NCBI GenBank assembly: GCA_023413135.1
Contig: JAEZQK010000097.1
Location: 7,801-71,800, forward strand
Reading direction: 5' to 3'
DNA length: 64,000 bases
Source of the DNA: Bacillota bacterium
GTDB lineage: Bacteria > Bacillota > Clostridia > Christensenellales > Aristaeellaceae
Position numbers and translations under genes: made by a program
Notes under the pieces: model-generated
The model's database searches: none
What the model saw: only the letters and a program-made list of their open reading frames with translations
What the model was told of the DNA's origin: nothing
In this document: positions 16,732 to 25,089 of the stretch, in pieces
How positions within the stretch are numbered: position 1 is the first letter of the stretch
Layout of the letters: each line of letters begins with the position of its first letter

Positions 16732-17340
16732 ATGTCACCGAGGACAAAAGCGCAGTTTGAAGCCATGCAGGATAAGACCAGGGAAAAGATACTGGATGCC
16801 GGGCTTGTTCTTTTTGCGCGCAAGGGATTGGCCGCAACCGGGGTGACGGAGATCGCCAAGGAGGCGGGGGTAAGCCTGGGGCTTTTGTATCACTATTACG
16901 CCTCCAAGGAGGAACTGTTTGCCTCGCTTGTGGGCATGGCCCTTCAAGGATCCAGGGATGCGCTTAAGGCTTATGGGGAAAGCGGAGAAGACGCGGTGGA
17001 GGCAATCCGGAAAATATCCCGGATCGCCTGCGGAGTTTTGCAGCGGGAGAACAAGACGGCGTATTATTTTCTGCTGCTTACACAGGCCGGGCTTCAAGGG
17101 ATTTCCCCTGAGGAACAGGGGAAGAACCTGCTTTCCAATGAGGAAGCGGGAGCGCCGTTTTCCATATTGGAAAGCGTTGTCCGCGCCGGGCAGGTGCAAG
17201 GCACGGTGAAGGCAGGTGACCCCCGGCAGCTGGCCCAGCTATATTGGGCGGCCTTCCAGGGCTTGTGCCTGTACAAAATCACCATGCGAAGCTTCATGCC
17301 CCCGGCACCGGAACAATTGGACGGTATTTTATTGCTGTGA
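16732..17340 (+). CDS. TetR/AcrR-family transcriptional regulator
   Basis: A 202-residue repressor. The N-terminal helix-turn-helix is clear: TREKILDAGLVLFARKGLAATGVTEIAKEAGVSLGLLYHYYASKEELF, seen in pieces at residues 14-61. The C-terminal ligand pocket is variable and its inducer unknown. ATG 16732 is chosen because GGAG lies 7 nt upstream; an earlier ATG at 16699 overlaps the -10 box. The gene lies 19 bp before the acyltransferase, which it probably controls together with itself through the palindrome over the promoter. Confidence 0.92.
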   Translation: MSPRTKAQFEAMQDKTREKILDAGLVLFARKGLAATGVTEIAKEAGVSLGLLYHYYASKEELFASLVGMALQGSRDALKAYGESGEDAVEAIRKISRIACGVLQRENKTAYYFLLLTQAGLQGISPEEQGKNLLSNEEAGAPFSILESVVRAGQVQGTVKAGDPRQLAQLYWAAFQGLCLYKITMRSFMPPAPEQLDGILLL

Positions 17341-17359
17341 AGGGAAGGAATGTGTACAA

Positions 17360-18610
17360 ATGAAACCGGAATATTTGGAAACTACCGGTCAGGATTGGGC
17401 CAATTACATTGCTCATGAGCTTGACGCCAACGGCATGATCTATCTGGCTGCCGTGCTGGATGGACAGCCGGACGCGAATGTTCTTCGTCAGGCGGTGATG
17501 GACAGCATTGATCTGCAGCCTGTGCTGGGCTGCCGGTTTGACGATGGACAGGACCCGCCTGTATGGGCGCCCATAGGGGAAGGTGCCACCTGGTTTTCTG
17601 TAGATCAGGCTGATCATTGGCAGGAGGGGTTTGATACCTTCCTTCGGATTGGGCCAGGCCAGGAGCAGCTTGCGGTGCGGCTGATCACATGCCCCCGCCA
17701 GCCGGTGCTGTGTTTGAGGCTTAACCATGCGGTTGCGGACGGAGCCGGCGCAAAGGGATATTTGGCGCTTTTAAGCCGGCTGTACAATGCGCGCCTTGCG
17801 GGTGAGAAGCTGCCGGAGAGCATCCCGCAGGACAGAGGCGAGGGGCAGGTGTTTGCAGCGTGCGGGATCAAGGATTTCCGCATGGCGTTGCGTAAGGATA
17901 ACCAGGCTCCCGGACCGTTTGTCACTTTTCCCTATCGGCACATGGATGGGGGGCATGTACAGTATGCCTTTATTACCTTCCCCTTGGCTGAGATAAAGGC
18001 CGTTCCCGGCTGCACGGTGAACGATCTGCTGCTGGCGGCCTGCGCCAGGGCGCTGACCCATGAGGCTTCCGGGGAGTGGCCGGCTTGCCTTAACATGACG
18101 GTGGACCTGAGGCGATATCTGGCAGAAGAAAACATGCCGGTGGCCTGCAATCTATCGGGGATGGAAAAGGTATGTTTCACCGTTTCGCCGGGGGAACCCT
18201 TTGCGGAAACGGCAGGAAAAGCATCGAGGGAGACGGCATCGGTCAAGGCTGATCATCCGGGGCTAAGCAGCGCAGCATCCATGACCTATCTGCGTTTGAT
18301 GCCGTATGGAAGAGCACGTGCGTTCCTGCTGGATGCAAGCCGGAAAGCAAAGGCCGCGGGGGTGGCGGCACCTATCGTGTCCAACCTGGGATGGCTGTAT
18401 AGGGGCGAAATGAGGTTTGGAGATATTTTGGTGGCGGATATGATCCCCCTGGTTCTTGCCATGCACGCCCCTGCCGTCATGCTGGGCGCTGGAAGCTATG
18501 GAGACAGGATAACGCTGTCCGCCGGGTTTTATGAGGGGGAACGGGAAGCGGAGGACGTGGAACAGTTTTTGCAAAATGTCAAAGACGAGATGACGGGGGT
18601 TGAACGTTAA
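17360..18610 (+). CDS. Condensation-domain-like acyltransferase
   Basis: A 416-residue protein of the CoA-dependent acyltransferase superfamily (alcohol acetyltransferase / PapA / condensation domain). The catalytic H-x3-D-G motif is present as LNHAVADGAG (H123, D127, G128), followed by a late NDLLLAACARAL helix that resembles the second half of the fold. It may acylate an alcohol, sugar or lipid; the acceptor cannot be told. The start ATG 17360 is the first with homology-like sequence and has AGGGAAGG about 11 nt upstream. Being paired with a TetR gene suggests that it modifies, or helps make, the small molecule sensed by the repressor. Confidence 0.75.
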   Translation: MKPEYLETTGQDWANYIAHELDANGMIYLAAVLDGQPDANVLRQAVMDSIDLQPVLGCRFDDGQDPPVWAPIGEGATWFSVDQADHWQEGFDTFLRIGPGQEQLAVRLITCPRQPVLCLRLNHAVADGAGAKGYLALLSRLYNARLAGEKLPESIPQDRGEGQVFAACGIKDFRMALRKDNQAPGPFVTFPYRHMDGGHVQYAFITFPLAEIKAVPGCTVNDLLLAACARALTHEASGEWPACLNMTVDLRRYLAEENMPVACNLSGMEKVCFTVSPGEPFAETAGKASRETASVKADHPGLSSAASMTYLRLMPYGRARAFLLDASRKAKAAGVAAPIVSNLGWLYRGEMRFGDILVADMIPLVLAMHAPAVMLGAGSYGDRITLSAGFYEGEREAEDVEQFLQNVKDEMTGVER

Positions 18611-18652
18611 CAGACCCTGGGCTGCTGCAATTGCTGAAGCAAAATAGCAACG

Positions 18653-18685
18653 GCCGGCCTGCTGAGGGGGCAGACCGGCTTTTTT
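18653..18685 (+). terminator. Terminator after the acyltransferase
   Basis: GCCGG-C-CTGC ... GCAG-A-CCGGC followed by TTTTTT. A good rho-independent terminator for the TetR-acyltransferase operon. Confidence 0.85.
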
Positions 18686-18719
18686 AGGTTGTCAATGAAC
18701 CTGTGCAGACGGGTATTCC

Positions 18720-19916
18720 TTATTTAAACGCCATCATGGAGAGGTTGGTGAGCGTCACGGCGTCCAGATACTCCACCGAAACGCCTACGGTGGTATCATC
18801 CTTTACCAGCCTTTCTTCTATCACAAAACACCATGCAGGCTTATAGGTGCGTTTTTCCTCGCTGAAGTAGATAGGCTTGATTTCCGTCAAAACGCTGTAG
18901 GAGGCATATTCCGTATATTCGCGCTCCTTTACGGTATCGGTTTTTATGACATCCTTGGGATTGGCACGGCTCCCAAAGTAGGTTGCAATGTATTCCCGAA
19001 AGGCATCCTGCCAGGAGACGGCGGAAGCGGCCAGAGGCGAGGCCGATATTTCCACCGGCAGATTCTGCAGCATGACTTCTACAACGGCACCGCCATCCTT
19101 TACAACCAGCTCGGCTGTACTAAGGTCACCTACGATTGCATCAGGCTCTCTCCTGGTCCCATCGGGCCAAAGGAAATCAGGTGATACCGGCAGGCCCCTA
19201 AGCATGAATCCCACCTTGACTACCGTATAATCAAAGTCCGTCCGGTTATATTTTTTTGTTTGTCTTGCATATTCCCGTTTCTTTTCCTCCTGAAGCTCTT
19301 TCCAGTCGCTGCGCTTGAGGTACAGGCCATATTCAGCCGGGTCATACAGCCGTTTGACGAGCATGCCTTCTTCATAAGGCATAAAGCCCAGTTCTGTCAG
19401 CAGGGTGGCGGCATGGTGCGCGGCAAGAGCCATCTGGGTAACCTTCTCGTGGGATGCGTTCAGTGTTTTTGAAGCCAGTACATCCACGCCAAGCCCTACT
19501 GTAAGGCTTTGCAGGTCTTCCGCCCGATAAAGAGCCGAGCGCCGGCTCCAACCCCCATCGGAAACCGACAGCTTTCCACGGCTTAAGTCGGTGCCCATTG
19601 CCGATAGCGCGGCCGACAGCGCCTTTTTATCAAACTTTTTATATTCTACCGTAATGGTACTCAATTGCTCCGGCGTAAAGGCCGCGGGGACCGGGCAATC
19701 GATATAAAGCACGCGGGGATCCACCTTGGGCCTAAAGGTTTGCACCGTGCCTTTGAGACGCCCGTCCGCCTCCGAGATATAGGACAGGTCCACATCCTTG
19801 GCGTAGTATACGAGCCATTTGCCCAGTTTACCTGTTTCAGCCAGGGCGGGGATGATGCCAAGCAGCAGCGCCAGCAGGATGGCGATTGCGAAGAAGCCTT
19901 TCCATTTGTTCCTCAT
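18720..19916 (-). CDS. Secreted protein of unknown function in a sigma/anti-sigma operon
   Basis: A 398-residue protein with a signal peptide (basic MRNKWKGF, then a hydrophobic stretch ending GIIPALA-ET near residue 26). The rest is hydrophilic with no motif that I recognise; a central segment KELQEEKKREYARQTKKY is highly charged. GGAGG lies 8 nt before ATG 19916. It is the last gene of the operon ECF sigma - anti-sigma - this gene (21 bp after the anti-sigma stop), so it probably acts outside the membrane in the same signalling route or is a target of it. A YycH/YycI-like regulatory fold is conceivable but unsupported. Confidence 0.75.
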   Translation of the reverse strand: MRNKWKGFFAIAILLALLLGIIPALAETGKLGKWLVYYAKDVDLSYISEADGRLKGTVQTFRPKVDPRVLYIDCPVPAAFTPEQLSTITVEYKKFDKKALSAALSAMGTDLSRGKLSVSDGGWSRRSALYRAEDLQSLTVGLGVDVLASKTLNASHEKVTQMALAAHHAATLLTELGFMPYEEGMLVKRLYDPAEYGLYLKRSDWKELQEEKKREYARQTKKYNRTDFDYTVVKVGFMLRGLPVSPDFLWPDGTRREPDAIVGDLSTAELVVKDGGAVVEVMLQNLPVEISASPLAASAVSWQDAFREYIATYFGSRANPKDVIKTDTVKEREYTEYASYSVLTEIKPIYFSEEKRTYKPAWCFVIEERLVKDDTTVGVSVEYLDAVTLTNLSMMAFK

Positions 19917-19937
19917 CGTACAATTTCCTCCATTGCT

Positions 19938-20726
19938 TTAATAACTGTCATATTGCTTCCTCCATTCTTCCACCGTGAAGGCTTCTATGGTTACGGTCAA
20001 GGTGCTTTGCTCCCTGGCATCGCTCTCGTATACCCAACTGGATACAGGAACTTCCACCTTCATGTTCCCGTTTTCGTCCAGCAGCTTTTCATAGCGCTCC
20101 GGGGTGATATGGAAAAGATCCACTTCCAACAGGAAGGTTTCACCCAGTTCCTCCGGTACCCAGTCCAACATGCCGGCCAGGCTTTTGCCGGCAATATTCA
20201 TGCGGGACACATCAATGACCAGCGCCTGCTTCCCTTCCGGCAGCCATTTATCCATGGTGGTATGTTCGCCGTCCCACCAAACCTCATCCATATGGATGCC
20301 GTCCGCCCCGATGTCGTCCTGGCCGATGAGCCGGTACTTTAAAGGCTCCGCAGGGGAAACGTGCAGTACCAGGGAGAGCTTCATATCATTCCAAAGATAA
20401 TCCCTGGCCTGCAAGATCAGCTGCTTCCCGTCAAAGCTTTGGCTTAAGGGCTTGCGCACGTTATTTTCCACCGTGGCTTTGTCAATGGGCACGGAAGTCC
20501 TTTCCGTCAGAAAGTAAAGCACTCCAAGGCTTTTGGCTGCCAACGCGCCGCCTGCCAGAAGCACCAGGCATGCGACAGCGATGGGTATCCAGCGCATGGT
20601 TTTTTTTGCGGCCTGTGCGGATTTCATTTCCTGCATCGCATGTGCGACCTGGCTGGAAAAGCCTGCCGGAGTTTGTTCAAATGCGTTGTCCAGGTTGATC
20701 CCCAAGGGGGTATCGTGTGTTTTCAT
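19938..20726 (-). CDS. Membrane-anchored anti-sigma factor-like protein
   Basis: A 262-residue protein with one membrane helix (WIPIAVACLVLLAGGALAA, about 46-64). The first about 45 residues face the cytoplasm and would hold the sigma factor; the rest is extracytoplasmic and resembles the DUF4179-type anti-sigma proteins of Clostridia. The start overlaps the stop of the sigma gene by 4 bp (ATGA), implying translational coupling and equal amounts. No zinc-binding HxxxCxxC motif is seen in the short N-terminus, so this is not a classic ZAS-domain anti-sigma. The signal sensed is unknown. Confidence 0.75.
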   Translation of the reverse strand: MKTHDTPLGINLDNAFEQTPAGFSSQVAHAMQEMKSAQAAKKTMRWIPIAVACLVLLAGGALAAKSLGVLYFLTERTSVPIDKATVENNVRKPLSQSFDGKQLILQARDYLWNDMKLSLVLHVSPAEPLKYRLIGQDDIGADGIHMDEVWWDGEHTTMDKWLPEGKQALVIDVSRMNIAGKSLAGMLDWVPEELGETFLLEVDLFHITPERYEKLLDENGNMKVEVPVSSWVYESDAREQSTLTVTIEAFTVEEWRKQYDSY

Positions 20727-21193
20727 GTCTGCGCCTCCGTTTCGTCAAGCTCTTTGCGCAACAGCTCCCTGGCTTTGAACAGGCGCCATTTTACCGTGCC
20801 AACAGGGATTTGAAGCATCCGGGCCGCCTCCGCAACGGTAAAGCCTTCCAGGCAGTTGAGGACCAAAGGCAGGCGCAGCTTTTCGGGCAAGGCAAACATG
20901 GCGTCGCGAAGGGCCGTATCGGGGACCTCTCTCCGAATGGTTTGAGGGATTTCCGCTACCGGGATCATCCGGTGCTTCCGGCGCTGTATGTTGCGGCATT
21001 CATTGATGACGATGCGCATGAGCCATGCTCGAAAGCAGGTGCGTTCCGCCCGGGAGCGCTTTTCCCATGCCTTTTTGAGTGCCTCTTGCACGGCGTCGGC
21101 GCAGTCGGCCCAATCGCTGAGCATACTGCGGGATACCCGGTACAGCGTGCGCTCCATGGCCGTAACTTCGCTTACAAAGGTTTCCTCGTCCAC
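20723..21193 (-). CDS. ECF (sigma-70 family) RNA polymerase sigma factor
   Basis: A 156-residue sigma factor. Region 2 (TLYRVSRSMLSDWADCADAVQEALKKAWEKR) recognises the -10 element, and region 4 (FTVAEAARMLQIPVGTVKWRLFKARELL) holds the -35-binding helix-turn-helix. GTG 21193 is chosen although the frame is open to an ATG at 21277: the second sigma gene of this window starts at the equivalent position (MTSEEF... versus GTG-DEETF...), GAGGAG lies upstream, and the longer start would lie inside a repeat element. It is followed by its anti-sigma with an ATGA overlap. Confidence 0.9.
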   Translation of the reverse strand: MDEETFVSEVTAMERTLYRVSRSMLSDWADCADAVQEALKKAWEKRSRAERTCFRAWLMRIVINECRNIQRRKHRMIPVAEIPQTIRREVPDTALRDAMFALPEKLRLPLVLNCLEGFTVAEAARMLQIPVGTVKWRLFKARELLRKELDETEAQT

Positions 21194-21271
21194 CAGGGGG
21201 AACCACTCCTCTTTTGTGATGCTTGACTTGTTCAAACGCGTTTGGCAGGTTTTTATGCTTATACTGCTTCC

Positions 21272-21409
21272 AAACATTATTGCGTCGTTGCCACGGATCT
21301 TTTCGCGCTACTTAAGCGTCGTCTGCCGCTCAGCGTAGCGCTGCTACGCTTCGCTTAGTCTCCTTGTATTGCGCAAAAATCTCTCGCGGCTTTGGACGCA
21401 ATAATGTTT
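21272..21409. repeat. 138-bp palindromic MITE-like element
   Basis: Perfect 15-bp terminal inverted repeats, AAACATTATTGCGTC (21272-21286) and its complement (21395-21409). The interior also folds back on itself with mismatches, for example GATCTTTTCGCGC against GCGCAAAAATCTCTC and a central AGCGTAGC-GCT-GCTACGCT. It differs in sequence from the 5932/13084 elements. It encodes nothing and lies in the promoter region of the sigma operon (minus) and of the SH3b gene (plus). Confidence 0.7.
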
Positions 21410-21579
21410 TCCATTAGTATTACACTATAATGACGCGGGAAAAGGAAAAACGGTTGGAAAAGATGGAAATTTTTTTGGGGAATGGACAATACCGTACAAG
21501 ATGTAAATTGTTCCTTTGAATGCAAAAGGTTGGAAGAGAAAATCGTTGTATGGTCAGGAAAAGGATGGGAGGAGAAATT

Positions 21580-22752
21580 ATGAAAAAATTCTGTGTCCTG
21601 ATGGTGTGCCTTGCGCTTTTGCTGTCATTCCCGGCCCTGGGTCTGGCCAACAGCAACGGGGCTGTGGTCAACAACCCCAATCCTCAGGACCGGCTGCATC
21701 TGAGGGCAGAACCCAATACTGCGTCGCAATCCTTGGGCAAGTATTACAACGGCACGCCGGTGACGATTATCGAATACAGAACAGACGGATGGGTGAAGGT
21801 GAATGTGGGCTACCCGACAGGTCCGGACTACCAGGCTTACGAAGGATATATGATGGAAAAATACCTGACTTCCGACTTTGACGGGGCGGCGGACAGGGTA
21901 AAGTCAGCCATGCCGGAATACTCGTCCGCCTCTTCATCATGGAAGATGTACAGCTCGCCTGATAAAAACGCCTCCTATAACACCTATGGCGCCGGGGAAG
22001 CGATTCGCCTGATGGGCTTTACGGACAGATGGTGGCACATCCTCATCATGCGGGGTGGCGATGAATACCGCTCGGGGTTTGTTCCCGCCAACAGCTTCAA
22101 AGCACCTGAAACCGCCGTGGTGAACAACCCCAATGCCAAGGACCGGCTGCATCTTCGTACAGGCACTGATTCAGCCGCCCAATCCCTGGGCAAGTATTAT
22201 AATGGCGTCAAGGCTCAGGTGTTGAGCTATCATGCGGGCGGGGATTGGGTGAAGGTGCGCATCGGTGGTGCGGAAGGATTTATGATGACCAAATATCTGG
22301 CCTTTGGCAATGACGCCCAAAGGGTGAAAAGCGCCATCCCCACGGTGCGCCTGACCACCGACAAGGTAAATCTTAGGGAGACGGCCAGCTTAAATGGCAA
22401 GGCTCTGGGCCAGTACGCATTGGGCACCTCCGCGAAGGTGTGGGGCGTGGGGGAGACTTGGCTGCATGTGGAAGTGAACGGCAAATCGGGATATATGCTG
22501 GCCTCCATGCTGTCGGCGCTGCCGGGGGAAGGCCCTGGAAATACCTCCCCGCCGGTATCCGGCAAGGCGGCAAAGCTGAAGGCCGACGCCAATTTCCGGG
22601 ATAGCGCGGGCTATACGGGCAAGGTTCTGGCCTTCTTGGGAAAGGGTACCAAGGTGACCATTCAGAGCCAGAGCGGGGATTGGTACTATGTTCGCATCGG
22701 CACAACCGACGCCTACGGCTGGATACTGAAAAGCCTGGTTAGCGTTGAGTAG
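21580..22752 (+). CDS. Secreted protein with about five SH3b domains
   Basis: A 390-residue exported protein made almost entirely of bacterial SH3 domains, which bind peptidoglycan or protein ligands. The signal peptide ends near LGLANS (about residue 24). Repeated module starts are DRLHLRAEPNTASQSLGKYY, an atypical KMYSSPDKNASYNTYGAGEA, DRLHLRTGTDSAAQSLGKYY, DKVNLRETASLNGKALGQYA and ANFRDSAGYTGKVLAFLGKG; the first and third are nearly identical, indicating internal duplication. No catalytic domain is present. GGGAGGA lies 6 nt before ATG 21580. It may be a wall-binding or sensor accessory protein; the adjacent sigma operons make an envelope-stress link plausible. Confidence 0.85.
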   Translation: MKKFCVLMVCLALLLSFPALGLANSNGAVVNNPNPQDRLHLRAEPNTASQSLGKYYNGTPVTIIEYRTDGWVKVNVGYPTGPDYQAYEGYMMEKYLTSDFDGAADRVKSAMPEYSSASSSWKMYSSPDKNASYNTYGAGEAIRLMGFTDRWWHILIMRGGDEYRSGFVPANSFKAPETAVVNNPNAKDRLHLRTGTDSAAQSLGKYYNGVKAQVLSYHAGGDWVKVRIGGAEGFMMTKYLAFGNDAQRVKSAIPTVRLTTDKVNLRETASLNGKALGQYALGTSAKVWGVGETWLHVEVNGKSGYMLASMLSALPGEGPGNTSPPVSGKAAKLKADANFRDSAGYTGKVLAFLGKGTKVTIQSQSGDWYYVRIGTTDAYGWILKSLVSVE

Positions 22753-22781
22753 TATGTTACTATTTCGCAATTATACGAAGG

Positions 22782-22827
22782 TGCGGGGAAGGGGATTTTT
22801 AGTAATTCCCTTCCCTGCAGATTTTTT
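22782..22827. terminator. Terminator between convergent genes
   Basis: TGCGGGGAAGGG pairs with CCCTTCCCTGCA around an AT-rich loop, followed by GATTTTTTG on the plus strand. It serves the SH3b gene and probably the opposing gene as well. Confidence 0.8.
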
Positions 22828-22833
22828 GCCTTC

Positions 22834-23922
22834 TTATTGTTCTTGCTTCAGCAGCGCTTCGATATGTTCGATGGCTTCCACATCCTTGGCCATGCTCCGG
22901 CGGCCTTCATCGGCCAGGATCTTGCGGATGGCGGGATCTGTGAACTTTTCATACCCTTTCGGGTCCATGGTCACATATTTCCACAGGAAGCCGCCATAGG
23001 CGGAGCATTCCTTCCAGGCCGCGATGGCTGGAGTCAGGTGCTCCGTCCACTCCGGATAATGATCCGCCAGGTACTGATAGTAGTGCAGCGCCACGCCCCG
23101 CTCGTGGATTTGGCAAAGTGCGTCGCAGTAGATGAAAAAGCGGCCCTGGGCGGTTTCGTTCCAAACATCATTGCTGTCCATGTCCCATTTTTCGGGCAGC
23201 ACGATTCCCTTTAAGTGGGTAAAGTCGTCATGCTCCAGCTGGTCAATCATCTGCTCCCAGGCGGCAAAGCCTACCCTCGCGCCCCGGACCTCGTATTGTC
23301 GGGCATGGCTTGTGATGGCGCGGAAGGCTGCCAAAGCACTGTCACGCTGGCTTGGCTGTGTATCGGCACGGCTCAAAATCAGATAGCCCGTCAGGCCGGA
23401 CAGCCAGTTTTCCTTTTTGAACGGCTGCTCCGGAGAAAAGCCCTCGCTGTCCTGGAAATAGTTCCAGCCGATGAGCACATCGCCGCCCTTTTCAAAGCCG
23501 TACACCACGCAGCATTCCGGCGGGCCGATGATGCCCATGGCAATGACGGGGATGCCGGAAGCAATGGAGGCCACGATTTCTTCCTTTGCCTTATCAAGCG
23601 GAGCGTAAGGGCCGGGCAGGTCTACCGTTTCACGTAAGAGGCGGACTTGCGCCGTCAGGCCGATGGCGGTAAGCACCCGCTGATGCGGCGCAAAGGGAGG
23701 TTCTTCGCAAGCCAAAATGTCGCAGTTGCCGCCAAACCATTCATTGGGCCGCCAGGTGAGCCGGTTGCCGGCGCCGGACAGGGCCAGCAGCTCGGCATAG
23801 TATCTGGGCGTCCCCATGCCGTGCAGCGTGGCATACAGCGAGCCGATGAAAGGCGTCAGGTAGGATTCCTTGCCGATGAACTGGGCGATGCGGGGTACGT
23901 TTTCGATGATGTGGCTATCCAT
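22834..23922 (-). CDS. BtrH/C39-like protein, paralogue A
   Basis: A 362-residue cytoplasmic protein that I cannot assign firmly. The middle part (about 105-185) has the pattern GIPVIAMGIIGPPECCVVYG-FE-GGDVLIGWNYF, reminiscent of the papain-like BtrH N-terminal or C39-like fold, where GxPV..., the H/GY strand and GW strand surround the active site; a catalytic Cys/His pair is not evident. The C-terminal half is helical. The same pattern occurs in the next gene (GYPVLLLGRTASDWVVLATG-FE-CGDTLVGWMF), so they are distant paralogues. GGAGGT precedes ATG 23922. Second gene of an operon divergent from an AraC-type regulator. Confidence 0.6.
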   Translation of the reverse strand: MDSHIIENVPRIAQFIGKESYLTPFIGSLYATLHGMGTPRYYAELLALSGAGNRLTWRPNEWFGGNCDILACEEPPFAPHQRVLTAIGLTAQVRLLRETVDLPGPYAPLDKAKEEIVASIASGIPVIAMGIIGPPECCVVYGFEKGGDVLIGWNYFQDSEGFSPEQPFKKENWLSGLTGYLILSRADTQPSQRDSALAAFRAITSHARQYEVRGARVGFAAWEQMIDQLEHDDFTHLKGIVLPEKWDMDSNDVWNETAQGRFFIYCDALCQIHERGVALHYYQYLADHYPEWTEHLTPAIAAWKECSAYGGFLWKYVTMDPKGYEKFTDPAIRKILADEGRRSMAKDVEAIEHIEALLKQEQ

Positions 23923-23943
23923 TTCGATACCTCCAAAATTGAT

Positions 23944-25014
23944 TTATACTATCTGGCCGATGGCCTCGGCGGCCTGGTGATCCAGATCCCGGCAGGTTTT
24001 CAATATGGAGATGATCTCTTTGCGTACTTCGGGGTCATTGAGCTTTGCCTGGGCATCTTCGCCCTCGCACAGGCTGTTTAAGCGCCACATCAGGTCATGC
24101 GTCCGGCGGCAGGCTTCCGTGGCGGGGGAAAGGGCTTCGGTTTTTAATGCCTGCCCCACTTCCTCCAGGAATTCCGCCACGAAAGAGCGCCGCTCGGCCA
24201 GATCCCAGATATCCGGGTCAATATAAGGACGTCCGGTAAAAGGCGACGGCCAGGAGGGCGCTTTCTGCAGATTGCCTATCCATTCATCATAGAAGTTGCA
24301 TATTTGGCCATGGGGATGACCGAGAGACTCACGCAGAAACTGCTTCCCCCGGGAAAGTGCCCGGCGGAAGATGGCTTCCTTATCGTTGACTTCCTCCAGC
24401 GCACCAGTGATGAGCGCTACGGCATCCGTGCCCCGTGCCCAATCCTTTATATACTGGCAATCCTCCGGCGAAAAGGATTTGTTGGACATGTCCGCACCGG
24501 GAACGAACATCCAGCCCACCAGCGTATCGCCGCATTCCTCAAAGCCCGTGGCCAGCACCACCCAATCGCTGGCCGTGCGCCCCAGCAGCAATACGGGATA
24601 GCCCTGAACGAGCGTGTTCAAAACCAGCTCCTTCAGGTGCTTTTCATCCCGCCACACATTTTCGGTGCCCTGGACCTTGTTTGCGGCATACACCTTTACG
24701 GGAATACCCTCCATGGCAAAGCAGTCAAGAAGCGGCTGTGCGCCTTCTTCAGCGCTGAAGCGGAAATATTCCGCCGTGTCGAACAGAAAGCGGAACCCCT
24801 CCCCCGAAAGGCCAAGGTGCAGGTAGTAATCCTCATCGGACCGCCAGGTACGGTTATGGGCCGAAAGCTCATGGGTACGGTGATTGCCGCCCATGAACAC
24901 CTTCAATGATATCATGGCTGAGGGAAAAGCCATGCTGTGGGGCACCAGGTGCGGGCCATCCCGCTTTACGCGGCCCGAAAAGGGAATACGCACGGAATTT
25001 GGCAGTTCCGCCAT
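23944..25014 (-). CDS. BtrH/C39-like protein, paralogue B
   Basis: A 356-residue cytoplasmic protein related to paralogue A. Near the N-terminus lies PHSMAFPSAMISLKVFMGGN, followed by HLGLSGEGFRFLFDTAEYF; paralogue A has ESYLTPFIGSLYATLHGMG and ALSGAGNRLTWRPNEWFGG at the same place. The central GYPVLLLGRTASDWVVLATG and GDTLVGWMFVPGADM match paralogue A strand for strand. AGGAGG lies 9 nt before ATG 25014, whereas a longer frame to 25155 crosses the divergent promoter. The two genes are 21 bp apart and share one transcript. Function unknown; the link with an AraC-GyrI regulator suggests small-molecule handling. Confidence 0.6.
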   Translation of the reverse strand: MAELPNSVRIPFSGRVKRDGPHLVPHSMAFPSAMISLKVFMGGNHRTHELSAHNRTWRSDEDYYLHLGLSGEGFRFLFDTAEYFRFSAEEGAQPLLDCFAMEGIPVKVYAANKVQGTENVWRDEKHLKELVLNTLVQGYPVLLLGRTASDWVVLATGFEECGDTLVGWMFVPGADMSNKSFSPEDCQYIKDWARGTDAVALITGALEEVNDKEAIFRRALSRGKQFLRESLGHPHGQICNFYDEWIGNLQKAPSWPSPFTGRPYIDPDIWDLAERRSFVAEFLEEVGQALKTEALSPATEACRRTHDLMWRLNSLCEGEDAQAKLNDPEVRKEIISILKTCRDLDHQAAEAIGQIV

Positions 25015-25041
25015 TGAACAACGCCTCCTTGGTGTTATAAT
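25014..25041 (+). promoter_or_regulatory. Promoter of the AraC-type regulator
   Basis: TTGAAC (25014-25019), 16-bp spacer, TATAAT (25036-25041). The predicted RNA start is near 25048. A 23-codon frame with a decent ribosome site (AAAGG, ATG 25074-25145) overlaps the regulator start out of frame and could couple or reduce its translation. Confidence 0.55.
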
Positions 25042-25089
25042 GGAAACAGTATACAGCACGAAACAAAGGAAAAATGAACCGGAATTGCG

